Below, piece by piece: positions 25,027 to 33,578 of a stretch of DNA of 64,000 nt. The stretch spans positions 1 through 64,000 of the forward strand of contig NZ_NNBK01000006.1 of the NCBI RefSeq assembly GCF_002803075.1. The letters run 5' to 3'. The first letter of the stretch is position 1. Each line of letters starts with the position of its first letter. Both the position numbers and the translations under genes were made by a program. Under the pieces are notes generated by a model, which did not search any database, had not been told where the DNA came from, and saw nothing but the letters and a program-made list of their open reading frames with translations. This stretch comes from Streptomyces sp. CB01373 (GTDB taxonomy: Bacteria; Actinomycetota; Actinomycetes; Streptomycetales; Streptomycetaceae).

Positions 25027-25353
25027 GGGCACCGTCGGAGGCTGTGAGCTGGGGCTTGTCACAGAAAGTCGTCGGTGGTCGCTTTCGGTCACGTAAGGTC
25101 GCGATGTCGTCCCGCGACCGCCCGCCGCGCGCCGATGCGCCCCCTGCCCGAGTCCCGCTTGTCGCAGCGGGGCGGGTCCCGTCCGGCCCCCGCCAGGTCC
25201 CTTCCCGCCGTCCCCCGGGCGGGGGCATCCATCAAGAGCAGTTCCGGCCATTCGTCGACTCTTCCCGACTCGGGGGTGACCGGGATAACGTGCCGGTGTT
25301 CCGGCCCCCTGCACGGCTGTGACCAGCGGCTGCCCCGACTGTCCGGCGAGGTA

Positions 25354-25367
25354 CTTGGACGTCCAAG
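25354..25367. promoter_or_regulatory. Palindrome CTTGGACGTCCAAG, operator copy 1 of the second BCDH operon
   Basis: A perfect 14-bp palindrome about 215 bases before the BkdA start. The second copy is centred exactly 22 bp downstream, so both face the same side of the helix, as expected for a dimeric repressor or activator. The regulator is unknown. Confidence 0.65.
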
Positions 25368-25375
25368 CGTAAATA

Positions 25376-25389
25376 CTTGGAAATCCAAG
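25376..25389. promoter_or_regulatory. Palindrome CTTGGAAATCCAAG, operator copy 2
   Basis: The same CTTGGA/TCCAAG arms as copy 1 with a different 2-base centre. Both copies are preceded by TA (TACTTGGA). The motif is not the Lrp-side repeat or the TetR operator of the first BCDH operon. Confidence 0.65.
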
Positions 25390-25582
25390 GAAACGCCCAG
25401 GTCAGGAGGGGTTTCCCAGAAATGTGGAGCACTGGGTAACGTGACTGCTGCAGGGCGCTCGCCGGGGCACCTGTCACGCCTGTTCCCGGCCGAGTGGCAC
25501 CCACCCCGTGCCCGGTGGTCCGGAACAGGTGAGCCGCACTGGCTACCGGCAACCCCGGGGCCGGACCGACGGAGGAGCACAC

Positions 25583-26779
25583 GTGACCGTGGAGAGCACT
25601 GCCGCGCGCACATCGCGACGCAGCGCCGGAAGCAAGGCCGGCGCGACCGGCACGAAAGCCGCCGGCACCAGGCGGCGTACCGGCGCCAAGAAGGGCGCCG
25701 ACCCCGAACTCGTGCAGTTGCTGACGCCCGAGGGCGAGCGCGTCAAGAACGCCGAGTACGACAAGTACGTCGCCGGCATCACCGCCGACGAGCTTCGCGG
25801 CCTGTACCGCGACATGGTGCTCACCCGCCGCTTCGACGCCGAGGCCACCGCCCTGCAGCGCCAGGGCGAACTGGGGTTGTGGGCTTCGCTGCTCGGCCAG
25901 GAGGCCGCCCAGATCGGCTCCGGCCGAGCCACCCGCGAGGACGACTACGTCTTCCCGACCTACCGCGAGCACGGCGTCGCCTGGTGCCGCGGGGTGGACC
26001 CGACCAACCTGCTCGGCATGTTCCGCGGGGTGAACAACGGCGGCTGGGACCCCAACGGCAACAACTTCCACCTCTACACGATCGTCATCGGCTCCCAGGC
26101 GCTGCACGCCACCGGCTACGCGATGGGCGTGGCCAAGGACGGCGCCGACTCCGCGGTCGTCGCCTACTTCGGCGACGGCGCCTCCAGCCAGGGCGACGTG
26201 GCCGAGGCGTTCACCTTCTCCGCGGTCTACAACGCCCCCGTGGTGTTCTTCTGCCAGAACAACCAGTGGGCGATCTCCGAGCCGACCGAGAAGCAGATGC
26301 GGGTCCCGCTCTACCAGCGGGCGGCCGGCTTCGGCTTCCCCGGCGTCCGCGTCGACGGCAACGACGTGCTGGCGTGCCTCGCGGTCACCAAGTGGGCGCT
26401 GGAGCGCGCCCGCAACGGCGAGGGCCCCACCCTGGTCGAGGCGTTCACCTACCGCATGGGCGCCCACACCACCTCCGACGACCCCACCCGGTACCGGGGC
26501 GACGAGGAGCGCCTGGCCTGGGAGGCGAAGGACCCGATCCTGCGCCTTCGCCGCCACCTGGAGGCCGCAAACCACGCGGACGAGGGATTCTTCGCGGAAC
26601 TCGAGACCGAGAGCGAGGCGTTGGGCAGGCGAGTGCGCGAAGCGGTCCGTGCCATGCCCGACCCGGACCTCTTCGCCATCTTCGAGAACGTGTACGCGGA
26701 CGGGCATGCGCTCGTCGACGAGGAGCGCGCCCAGTTCGCCGCCTACCAGGCGTCGTTCGCGGACGCAGAGGGGGTCTGA
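25583..26779 (+). CDS. bkdA: Branched-chain alpha-keto acid dehydrogenase E1 alpha (second copy)
   Basis: 398 residues, GTG at 25583 after GGAGGAG. The first ~35 residues are a Lys/Arg/Ala-rich extension (AARTSRRSAGSKAGATGTKA) absent from the first copy. The catalytic part has GDGASSQGDVAEAFTF...CQNNQWAIS, the thiamine-diphosphate motif, and YRMGAHTTSDDPTRYR. Head of a second E1alpha-E1beta-E2 operon in the same orientation, 11.6 kb from the first. Streptomycetes such as S. avermitilis carry two BCDH clusters, one needed for branched starters of polyketides. Pyruvate-type activity cannot be excluded. Confidence 0.88.
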   Translation: MTVESTAARTSRRSAGSKAGATGTKAAGTRRRTGAKKGADPELVQLLTPEGERVKNAEYDKYVAGITADELRGLYRDMVLTRRFDAEATALQRQGELGLWASLLGQEAAQIGSGRATREDDYVFPTYREHGVAWCRGVDPTNLLGMFRGVNNGGWDPNGNNFHLYTIVIGSQALHATGYAMGVAKDGADSAVVAYFGDGASSQGDVAEAFTFSAVYNAPVVFFCQNNQWAISEPTEKQMRVPLYQRAAGFGFPGVRVDGNDVLACLAVTKWALERARNGEGPTLVEAFTYRMGAHTTSDDPTRYRGDEERLAWEAKDPILRLRRHLEAANHADEGFFAELETESEALGRRVREAVRAMPDPDLFAIFENVYADGHALVDEERAQFAAYQASFADAEGV

Positions 26780-26781
26780 AC

Positions 26782-27762
26782 ATGGCTGCGGAGAAGATGG
26801 CCCTGGCCAAGGCGATCAACGAGTCGCTGCGCCGTGCCCTGGACAACGACCCCAAGGTCCTCATCATGGGTGAGGACGTCGGCAAGCTCGGCGGCGTGTT
26901 CCGGGTGACGGACGGGCTGCAGAAGGACTTCGGCGAGAGCCGCGTCATCGACACCCCGCTCGCCGAGTCCGGCATCGTCGGCACCGCGATCGGCCTCGCC
27001 CTGCGCGGCTACCGCCCGGTGGTCGAGATCCAGTTCGACGGCTTCGTCTTCCCGGCGTACGACCAGATCGTCACGCAGCTCGCGAAGATGCACGCGCGCT
27101 CCCTGGGCAAGGTCAAGCTGCCGGTCGTCGTCCGCATCCCCTACGGCGGCGGCATCGGCGCGGTCGAGCACCACTCGGAGTCCCCCGAGGCGCTGTTCGC
27201 GCATGTGGCGGGCCTGAAGATCGTCAGCCCCTCCAACGCGTCGGACGCGTACTGGATGATGCAGCAGGCCATCCAGAGCGACGACCCGGTGATCTACTTC
27301 GAGCCCAAGCGGCGCTACTGGGACAAGGCCGAGGTCGACACCGAGGCCATCCCCGCCCCGCTGCACAAGGCGCAGGTCGTCCGCGAGGGCACGGACCTGA
27401 CCCTGGCGGCCTACGGCCCGATGGTGAAGCTCTGCCAGGAGGTCGCCGCCGCGGCCGCCGAGGAGGGCAAGTCCCTGGAGGTCCTGGACCTGCGCTCGGT
27501 CTCCCCGATCGACTTCGACGCCATCCAGGCCTCGGTGGAGCGGACGCGCCGTCTGGTCGTGGTCCACGAGGCGCCGGTGTTCTTCGGCTCCGGCGCGGAG
27601 ATCGCCGCCCGGATCACCGAGCGCTGCTTCTACCACCTGGAGGCTCCGGTGCTCCGGGTCGGCGGCTATCACGCGCCGTACCCGCCGGCCCGCCTGGAGG
27701 AGTCCTACCTGCCGGACCTGGACCGCGTGCTCGACGCCGTCGACCGCTCGCTGGCGTACTGA
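26782..27762 (+). CDS. bkdB: Branched-chain alpha-keto acid dehydrogenase E1 beta (second copy)
   Basis: 326 residues; ATG two bases after the E1 alpha stop. It shows MGEDVGKLGGVFRVTDGL, DTPLAESGIVGTAIGLAL, RIPYGGGIGAVEHHSES and the C-terminal EVLDLRSVSPIDFDAI segment. It pairs with the E1 alpha just upstream. Relative to the first copy the substrate-side stretch ESPEALFAHVAGLKIVSPSNASDAYWMM replaces DASEAYYMATPGLHVVTPATVADAYGLL, the kind of change that could alter substrate preference. Confidence 0.9.
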   Translation: MAAEKMALAKAINESLRRALDNDPKVLIMGEDVGKLGGVFRVTDGLQKDFGESRVIDTPLAESGIVGTAIGLALRGYRPVVEIQFDGFVFPAYDQIVTQLAKMHARSLGKVKLPVVVRIPYGGGIGAVEHHSESPEALFAHVAGLKIVSPSNASDAYWMMQQAIQSDDPVIYFEPKRRYWDKAEVDTEAIPAPLHKAQVVREGTDLTLAAYGPMVKLCQEVAAAAAEEGKSLEVLDLRSVSPIDFDAIQASVERTRRLVVVHEAPVFFGSGAEIAARITERCFYHLEAPVLRVGGYHAPYPPARLEESYLPDLDRVLDAVDRSLAY

Positions 27763-27772
27763 GGAGAGGTTC

Positions 27773-29191
27773 GTGACGACGATGACCGATGCGTCCGTGC
27801 GCGAGTTCAAGATGCCGGATGTCGGCGAGGGTCTGACCGAGGCGGAGATCCTCAAGTGGTACGTCCAGCCCGGTGACACGGTCACCGACGGACAGGTGGT
27901 CTGCGAGGTCGAGACCGCCAAGGCGGCTGTCGAACTGCCCATCCCCTACGACGGGGTGGTGCGCGAGCTGCACTTCGCCGAGGGCACCACGGTGGACGTG
28001 GGCACGTCCATCATCGCGGTGCAGGTCGCGGGCGCGGCTCCGGCCGAGGTACCCGCGCAGGCCGCTCCGGTGGCCGAGCCGAAGACCGAGCAGGGCACGG
28101 ACGAGGAGGAGAAGCCGCAGGGCCGCCAGCCGGTGCTGGTGGGCTACGGCGTCTCGGTGTCCTCCACCAAGCGCCGCCCGCGCAAGGGCCCGGAGGCCGT
28201 GGCCGCCCCGGCGGCGACGGCACCCAGGGCGGAGCTGAACGGGCACGGCACCGCGGCCGCCGCGGCGCCCGCCGGGCCCCGCCCGCTGGCCAAGCCCCCG
28301 GTGCGCAAGCTGGCCAAGGACCTGGGCGTGGACCTCGCCACGGTCGTGCCGTCCGGCCCGGACGGCATCATCACCCGCGAGGACGTGCACGCGGCGGTGG
28401 CGGCACCGGCCGCACCCACGGCCCCCGAGCCTGCGGCTGCTCCGGCGCCGGTGGCCGCGGCTCCGGCTCCCGCCGTGAGCCACGACGGGGCGCGCGAGAC
28501 CCGTATCCCCGTCAAGGGCGTCCGCAAGGCGACGGCGGCGGCGATGGTCGGCTCGGCGTTCACGGCCCCGCACGTCACGGAGTTCGTGACGGTGGACGTG
28601 ACGCGCACGATGAAGCTGGTCGAGGAGCTCAAGCAGGACAAGGACATGCAGGGGCTGCGGGTCAACCCGCTGCTGCTGATCGCCAAGGCCCTGCTGGTCG
28701 CCATCAAGCGCAACCCGGAGATCAACGCGTCCTGGGACGAGGCGGCTCAGGAGATCGTCCTGAAGCACTACGTCAACCTGGGCATCGCGGCGGCGACCCC
28801 GCGCGGCCTGATCGTGCCGAACATCAAGGACGCCCACGCCAAGACGCTGCCGCAACTCGCGCAGGGCCTCGGCGAGCTGGTGGCGACGGCCCGTGAGGGC
28901 AAGACGTCCCCGGCGGCCATGCAGGGCGGCACGGTGACGATCACCAACGTCGGCGTCTTCGGCGTCGACACCGGCACGCCGATCCTCAACCCCGGCGAGG
29001 CGGCGATCCTCGCGGTCGGCGCGATCAAGCTCCAGCCGTGGGTCCACAAGGGCAAGGTCAAGCCCCGCCAGGTCACCACGCTGGCCCTCAGCTTCGACCA
29101 CCGCCTGGTCGACGGCGAACTCGGCTCCAAGGTCCTGGCCGACGTGGCCGCGATCCTGGAACAGCCGAAGCGACTGATCACCTGGGCCTGA
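27773..29191 (+). CDS. bkdC: Branched-chain alpha-keto acid dehydrogenase E2 (second copy)
   Basis: 472 residues from GTG 27773 (an ATG three codons later is also possible), with GAGGAGAGG upstream. Lipoyl domain with Lys50 in ETAKAAVE, linker, peripheral-subunit-binding domain (PPVRKLAKDLGVDLATVVPSG), a second Ala/Pro linker, and the catalytic domain ending FDHRLVDGE (His443). As in the first copy there is one lipoyl domain and no adjacent E3. Two strong hairpins follow. Confidence 0.92.
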   Translation: MTTMTDASVREFKMPDVGEGLTEAEILKWYVQPGDTVTDGQVVCEVETAKAAVELPIPYDGVVRELHFAEGTTVDVGTSIIAVQVAGAAPAEVPAQAAPVAEPKTEQGTDEEEKPQGRQPVLVGYGVSVSSTKRRPRKGPEAVAAPAATAPRAELNGHGTAAAAAPAGPRPLAKPPVRKLAKDLGVDLATVVPSGPDGIITREDVHAAVAAPAAPTAPEPAAAPAPVAAAPAPAVSHDGARETRIPVKGVRKATAAAMVGSAFTAPHVTEFVTVDVTRTMKLVEELKQDKDMQGLRVNPLLLIAKALLVAIKRNPEINASWDEAAQEIVLKHYVNLGIAAATPRGLIVPNIKDAHAKTLPQLAQGLGELVATAREGKTSPAAMQGGTVTITNVGVFGVDTGTPILNPGEAAILAVGAIKLQPWVHKGKVKPRQVTTLALSFDHRLVDGELGSKVLADVAAILEQPKRLITWA

Positions 29192-29210
29192 CGGCCCACG
29201 GCACAACGGC

Positions 29211-29240
29211 GCCCCGCACCTCCGTCCGGAGGTGCGGGGC
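29211..29240 (+). terminator. Terminator after the second BCDH operon
   Basis: GCCCCGCACCTCC, GTCC loop, GGAGGTGCGGGGC: perfect 13-bp stem 19 bases after the stop. Confidence 0.8.
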
Positions 29241-29247
29241 ACACGAG

Positions 29248-29282
29248 AAGGGCCCGCCGCTGGTCTCAGCGGCGGGCCCTTT
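29248..29282. terminator. Bidirectional terminator between bkdC and the carboxypeptidase gene
   Basis: AAGGGCCCGCCGC, 9-base loop, GCGGCGGGCCCTT followed by T. It can serve both convergent genes. Confidence 0.8.
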
Positions 29283-29307
29283 CGGCCCGGTGGGGCCGGT
29301 GGGGCGG

Positions 29308-30210
29308 TCAGCCCTTCTGGGCGAAGCCGTAGTTCAGGAGCTTCGTCGCGTCCGTCGCGCGCTGGGCGTACGTGGAAGAGGCCAGGACGGTGCCGATGAC
29401 GGTCCTGCCGTTCCTGGTGGCGGCGAAGACGAGGCAGGCGCCGGCCTGCGGGCCGGAGCCCGTCTTCACGCCGATGGCGCCGCTGTAGCTGCTGAGCAGC
29501 GTGTTCGTGTTCGTCCACTTGCCCATCGTGCGGGTGCTGCCCGTCTTGGTGACGGTCTTGGCCGTGTACGACTTCGTCTTCACGACCGTACGGAACGTGG
29601 CGCTCTTCATCGTGCTGCGCGCCAGCTTCGTCAGGTCGCGCGGCGTCGAGTAGTTGTTGCCCTTGCCGATGCCGTCGAACGAGTCGAAGTGCGTGTTCGT
29701 CATGCCGAGGCTCTTGGCGGTGCTGTTCATCTTGCCGATGAAGGACTTCACCCGCGCGTCCCGCGTCGAGCCCGAACCGTACTTGTCGGCCAGCGCGTAG
29801 GCGGCGTCGCAGCCCGAAGGCAGCATCAGGCCGTACAGCAGCTGGCGGACGGTCACCTTGTCGCCGACGATCAGGTGGGCCTGGGAGGCGTTGTTCTTGA
29901 CGACGTAGTCGCTGTACGCCTTCTGGATGGTGACCTTGGCGTCGAGGTTCAGTTTCGGCTGGGCCAGCACGACCTTGGCGGTCATGATCTTCGTGGTGGA
30001 GCCGGTGGAACGCTTGGTGTCCGCGGTCTTGGCGTAAAGGGTCTTGCCCGTCCCGTCGTCCATCACGAAGCCGCCCTTGGCCACGATCGACGGCGTGGCG
30101 ACGGCCTGCGCGGGTGCCGCGGTGAGGGCCCCGGCGGCGAGCACGGCGCTCGCGGTCACGGTGACCGCTGCGGCTCTGCGGATACGGATGCCCTGGATGC
30201 CGGTTTTCAA
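29308..30210 (-). CDS. Secreted D-alanyl-D-alanine carboxypeptidase (S11 family)
   Basis: 300 residues from a TTG start at 30210. That start gives a textbook signal peptide (basic n-region, hydrophobic core, APAQA cleavage near 36), and the -10 CATAAT (30224-30229) lies downstream of the alternative ATG at 30282. Penicillin-binding motifs: SxxK as STTK (71-74, Ser nucleophile), SGCDAA in place of the common SGNDAA, and KTG in GVKTGSG. It trims the terminal D-Ala from peptidoglycan stem peptides. There is no C-terminal membrane anchor, so it should be released or wall-bound. The SGC variant is worth noting but appears in streptomycete relatives as far as I recall. Confidence 0.88.
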   Translation of the reverse strand: MKTGIQGIRIRRAAAVTVTASAVLAAGALTAAPAQAVATPSIVAKGGFVMDDGTGKTLYAKTADTKRSTGSTTKIMTAKVVLAQPKLNLDAKVTIQKAYSDYVVKNNASQAHLIVGDKVTVRQLLYGLMLPSGCDAAYALADKYGSGSTRDARVKSFIGKMNSTAKSLGMTNTHFDSFDGIGKGNNYSTPRDLTKLARSTMKSATFRTVVKTKSYTAKTVTKTGSTRTMGKWTNTNTLLSSYSGAIGVKTGSGPQAGACLVFAATRNGRTVIGTVLASSTYAQRATDATKLLNYGFAQKG

Positions 30211-30223
30211 GTGAGGTACCCCG

Positions 30224-30229
30224 ATTATG
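30224..30229 (-). promoter_or_regulatory. -10 CATAAT of the carboxypeptidase gene
   Basis: On the minus strand CATAAT precedes the TTG start by 13 bases. It argues against the longer start at 30282. Confidence 0.45.
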
Positions 30230-30394
30230 TCGAATTCCTCTGCGGTGCGGCAGAGTTGAAAGCCCACAAGGTGGTGCCGCACCAGTCTGACTCGCGGGCG
30301 ACGTGGAAGGTTGTGCGGTTTCCGGGGTGGATTTCCCGTCGGGCCCGTATGGTCCGCATGCTGGATGGGGCGGGCCTTGCGTACGTGTTGTATC

Positions 30395-30400
30395 TATGCT
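30395..30400 (+). promoter_or_regulatory. -10 TATGCT, probable leaderless start of the GntR gene
   Basis: TATGCT is followed by 6 bases and ATG 30407, with no ribosome site. Confidence 0.45.
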
Positions 30401-30406
30401 GTGGGC

Positions 30407-31057
30407 ATGAGCATGGCCGTGAAACAGCCCCCCGCCGCCGACCGCGTGTACACGCACGTCAAACAGGCCGTCCTGGACCGCAGTTACCAGGGCGGCACCC
30501 TGCTGACCGAGGGTGAGCTGGCCGAGGCCGTCGGAGTATCGCGGACGCCCGTGCGCGAGGCTCTGCTGCGGCTCGAGGTCGAGGGGCTCATCAGGCTCTA
30601 CCCGAAGAAGGGCGCCCTCGTCCTGCCGGTCTCCGCACAGGAGATCGCCGATGTGGTCGAGACCCGGCAACTGGTCGAGGAGCACGCGGCCAGGAAGGCC
30701 GTACCCGCGCCGCCGGGGCTCATCGAGCGGCTCGAGGAACTGCTGCTGAAGCAGAAGAAGGAGGCCGCCGCGGGTGACTTCGCCGCGGCCGCCGTCACCG
30801 ACCGCTGCTTCCACGCCGAGATCGTCCGCAGCGGCGGCAACGAGATCCTGTCCCGGCTCTACGACCAGTTGCGCGACCGGCAGCTGCGCATGGGCGTCGC
30901 CGTCATGCACTCCCACCCCGACCGGCTCGCCAAGACGCTCGCCGAGCACGAGCAGATCCTGGACGCGCTGCGCTCGGGGGACGCGGAGGCGGCCGTCGAG
31001 GTCGTGCACCGGCACGTCAACTGGTTCTCCCACCTCGCGCGGGGTGAGGTCCGGTGA
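30407..31057 (+). CDS. GntR-family regulator (FadR/FCD subfamily)
   Basis: 216 residues. The winged helix-turn-helix (about 12-78) includes LLTEGELAEAVGVSRTPVREALLRLEVEGLI, the GntR signature. The all-helical C-terminal FCD domain (about 90-210) retains the metal/effector residues in RCFHAEIV and EHEQILDALRSGDAEAA. Such proteins bind small carboxylates. The stop overlaps the MFS gene's GTG (GTGA), so it probably regulates that transporter. Two ATGs six bases apart are possible starts; the first fits the leaderless promoter. Confidence 0.88.
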   Translation: MSMAVKQPPAADRVYTHVKQAVLDRSYQGGTLLTEGELAEAVGVSRTPVREALLRLEVEGLIRLYPKKGALVLPVSAQEIADVVETRQLVEEHAARKAVPAPPGLIERLEELLLKQKKEAAAGDFAAAAVTDRCFHAEIVRSGGNEILSRLYDQLRDRQLRMGVAVMHSHPDRLAKTLAEHEQILDALRSGDAEAAVEVVHRHVNWFSHLARGEVR

Positions 31058-32373
31058 GCGCCTCGTCCTCGTCGGCCTCCTCGCCTGCCGCCCTGCCCGG
31101 CGATCCGCCCGGCGGCCGGCGTGCCGTCGCGGTGTGGAGCATCGGCGTCGCCGTCTACTTCGTCGCCGTCATCTTCCGCACGTCCCTGGGCGTCGCCGGC
31201 CTCGACGCGGCCGACCGCTTCCACGTGGGCGCCTCGGCTCTGTCGACGTTCTCGATCCTCCAACTCCTCGTCTACGCCGGTATGCAGATACCCGTCGGTC
31301 TGCTCGTCGACCGGCTCGGCACCAAGAAGGTGCTGGCCATCGGCGCCGTGCTCTTCACGGCCGGCCAGCTCGGCTTCGCGTTCTCCCCGTCGTACGGCAC
31401 CGCGCTCGCCTCGCGCGCGCTGCTCGGCTGCGGGGACGCCATGACGTTCATCAGCGTGCTGCGGCTGGGCACCCGTTGGTTCCCCGTCCGGCGCGGTCCG
31501 CTGGTCGCCCAGATGGCCGGACTGGTCGGAATGGCCGGCAACCTGGTGTCCACGCTGGTGCTGGCCCGGCTGCTGCACGGGGTGGGCTGGACGGCGGCCT
31601 TCGCGGGCAGCGCGCTGGCCGGAGCGGTGGTGCTGGTCCTGCTGGTGCTGTTCCTCAAGGACCACCCCGAGGGCCACGAGCCGGAGCCGATGCCCCACCA
31701 GGGCGCCGTCTACGTACGCCGGCAGATCGCCGCGGCCTGGCGGGAGCCCGGGACGCGGCTCGGGCTGTGGGTGCACTTCACCACGCAGTTCCCGGCGATG
31801 GTGTTCCTGCTGCTGTGGGGGCTGCCGTTCCTGGTCGAGGCCCAGGGCCTGTCGCGGGCGGACGCGGGGGAACTGCTCACGCTCGTCGTGGTGTCCAACA
31901 TGGCCGTCGGGCTCGTCTACGGCCAGATCGTCGCCCGGCACCACGCGGCACGGCTGCCGCTCGCGCTCGGCACGGTGGCGGCGACCGCGACCATGTGGGC
32001 GGTGACGCTGGCGTATCCGGGCGGACGGGCGCCGGTGTGGCTGCTGGTCGTGCTGTGCCTGGTGCTCGGCGCGTGCGGGCCGGCCTCGATGATCGGGTTC
32101 GACTTCGCGCGCCCGGCGAATCCGGCGGAGCGCCAGGGGACGGCGTCGGGCATCACCAACATGGGTGGCTTTGTGGCCTCGATGACGACGCTGTTCGCGG
32201 TCGGGGTGCTGCTGGACGCGACCGGGGGCGACTACCGGATCGCCTTCTCGGTGGTGTTCGTGCTTCAGGCGCTGGGCGTGAGCCAGATCCTGCGGCTGCG
32301 CAGGAAGGCGGCCCGCCGGGAGCGGGAGCGGCTGGTCGCCAGCCGGGTGGAGACGGTGCACGTGCCGGCGTGA
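31054..32373 (+). CDS. MFS transporter
   Basis: 439 residues with about 12 hydrophobic helices. The loop 2-3 MFS motif appears as GLLVDRLGTKKVLAIGAVLF, and the second half starts near 230 (LGLWVHFTTQFPAMVFLLLWGLPF). It is translationally coupled to a GntR regulator. The sequence resembles the nitrate/anion or organic acid-type facilitators, and GntR-FCD control suggests a carboxylate substrate; neither is proven. Converges on the next gene without a clear hairpin. Confidence 0.85.
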   Translation: MSASSSSASSPAALPGDPPGGRRAVAVWSIGVAVYFVAVIFRTSLGVAGLDAADRFHVGASALSTFSILQLLVYAGMQIPVGLLVDRLGTKKVLAIGAVLFTAGQLGFAFSPSYGTALASRALLGCGDAMTFISVLRLGTRWFPVRRGPLVAQMAGLVGMAGNLVSTLVLARLLHGVGWTAAFAGSALAGAVVLVLLVLFLKDHPEGHEPEPMPHQGAVYVRRQIAAAWREPGTRLGLWVHFTTQFPAMVFLLLWGLPFLVEAQGLSRADAGELLTLVVVSNMAVGLVYGQIVARHHAARLPLALGTVAATATMWAVTLAYPGGRAPVWLLVVLCLVLGACGPASMIGFDFARPANPAERQGTASGITNMGGFVASMTTLFAVGVLLDATGGDYRIAFSVVFVLQALGVSQILRLRRKAARRERERLVASRVETVHVPA

Positions 32374-32533
32374 CGGCGCGTCGAGCCGCCGACGAGGGAC
32401 GGACGGGCGCGGGTGCGCCCACCGCCGCCGCGGCCGAGCGGCGCCTTCCCCCGGCCGCCGGAGCACGGCAGATCCGGCTCACTCCGGGGGAAGCACATCC
32501 GTCCGCGGCCACCAACCGCCCCGGACAGAACAC

Positions 32534-33358
32534 CTAGGCCGTCACCACGAAGTTCCGCAGGATCGCCTCCGCCAGGTCCAGGTCGCCCTCCGTCTTCACC
32601 CGGTCCGCGACCGCATCCGGGGTGGTCCGGCCGCAGGCCAGGCGTACGTAGGTCTCCCAGTCGAGTGCCAGGGTCGCCGCCGGGCCGAGGGCCGGGGCCG
32701 TCTCCAGGGTGCCGCGGCCCTGGATGTCGACGCGGATCGTGCGCAGGAACTCCACCGGGCCGTGCACGTCGAAGACGATCGCCGAGCTGCGCGGGGCGTC
32801 CGCCTTGGCCGCGACCACGTCGGGGAGGGCGGCCAGTAGATGGTCACGGGCGACGTGGGCGCCCGGCGAGTCGAGGTTGCCGGGCCGGCCGAGGGCCACG
32901 CGCAGATCCTGCTCGTGCACCCAGATGTCGAAGGCCCGGTAGCGCATGGCCTCTTCGAGGGTGATCTCCGCGCTGAGCGGACCGCGCACCTTGGTGCCGG
33001 GGTCGCGGGTCTCGTTCCGCAGCTGGCGGTTGCGGCGGATGATCGTGTACTCCAGCTCGGAGGTCATCTCCGGCGAGGTGTGGTGGCGGCGGACGTCGAC
33101 CTGCATCTCCATGTAGCGCTGGTGCTCGTTGGTGACGTGGAACAGGTCGCGCGGCAGCGCGTGGATGGGCCGCGGGTCGCCCAGCATCTCGCAGTCCATG
33201 CCGATGATGTGCGAGACCACGTCACGGACCGACCAGCCGGGGCACGGGGTGCGCCGGTTCCAGTCGGCTTCCACCAGGGGCTGCATCAGCTCCGATATCG
33301 CCTCGACGGAGTGGGTCCAGGCATCGGCGTAGGGCTGGAGGGTGGGATGCAGACTCAC
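32534..33358 (-). CDS. Maleylpyruvate isomerase-family mycothiol-dependent enzyme
   Basis: 274 residues, GTG start at 33358. The N-terminal four-helix DinB/MDMPI domain has RRTPCPGWSVRDVVSHIIGMD with the metal-binding His, and FDIWVHEQDLRVALGRPG with the second His and Asp ligands. The C-terminal part (about 185-265) is an SCP2-like domain (ALDWETYVRLACGRTTPDAV). The family uses mycothiol, the actinobacterial thiol, in isomerisation or detoxification. The substrate is unknown. It is divergent from a nitrilase gene across 220 bases. Confidence 0.82.
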   Translation of the reverse strand: MSLHPTLQPYADAWTHSVEAISELMQPLVEADWNRRTPCPGWSVRDVVSHIIGMDCEMLGDPRPIHALPRDLFHVTNEHQRYMEMQVDVRRHHTSPEMTSELEYTIIRRNRQLRNETRDPGTKVRGPLSAEITLEEAMRYRAFDIWVHEQDLRVALGRPGNLDSPGAHVARDHLLAALPDVVAAKADAPRSSAIVFDVHGPVEFLRTIRVDIQGRGTLETAPALGPAATLALDWETYVRLACGRTTPDAVADRVKTEGDLDLAEAILRNFVVTA

Positions 33359-33439
33359 GGAACGGGACCCCTCGGCGGTCGGTACACGGGCAGGATGTGA
33401 TGGCATTGCCAGTGGGAGGTGGCTGCGGTCGGCGGGTGT

Positions 33440-33491
33440 CTTGGAACTCCCCCCGGTTCTCGCTCCGCTACGAGCAGGAGGTACCCCCAAG
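33440..33491. repeat. 52-bp imperfect palindrome
   Basis: Outer arms CTTGG/CCAAG, inner CTCC/GGAG and a small CTCG...CGAG hairpin, in the divergent region between the mycothiol enzyme and the nitrilase gene. It resembles the C-tract/GAGC/G-tract hairpin inside the MITE at 18494-18722 and may be a degenerate relative. Confidence 0.4.
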
Positions 33492-33578
33492 TTACGCTGC
33501 TGTGAGGCAGCCCGGCAGTGCTTTCGTGTGACGATCGTAGGCCTGTCCGGACGACTCGAGTGCCAGGACGGTGGTAGT

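Larger units (their letters stand above)
25014..25582. other. 569-bp gene-free region upstream of the second BCDH operon
   Basis: No coding sequence is supported; long open frames here simply continue into the operon in another phase. The region contains the leaderless promoter of the leftward phosphotransferase gene (25021-25026) and two spaced palindromes (25354-25389). From ~25400 to the GTG a long leader of about 180 bases is possible. No riboswitch-like fold was recognised. Confidence 0.55.

Noticed and set aside
25075..26781. In-frame extension upstream of the second E1 beta
   Set aside because: It is the continuation of the E1 beta frame through the E1 alpha gene; the E1 beta homology starts at 26782.
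30211..30282. ATG 30282 as start of the carboxypeptidase
   Set aside because: It would place the -10 region inside the coding sequence and bury the signal peptide.
27614..31033. A 1139-codon open frame on the minus strand
   Set aside because: It runs opposite bkdC and through the carboxypeptidase gene in a different frame; no domain is recognisable.
31220..31235. CTTCCACGTGGGC as a parS
   Set aside because: Palindromic core present but flanks do not match the TTTCACGTG(A/G)AA pattern.
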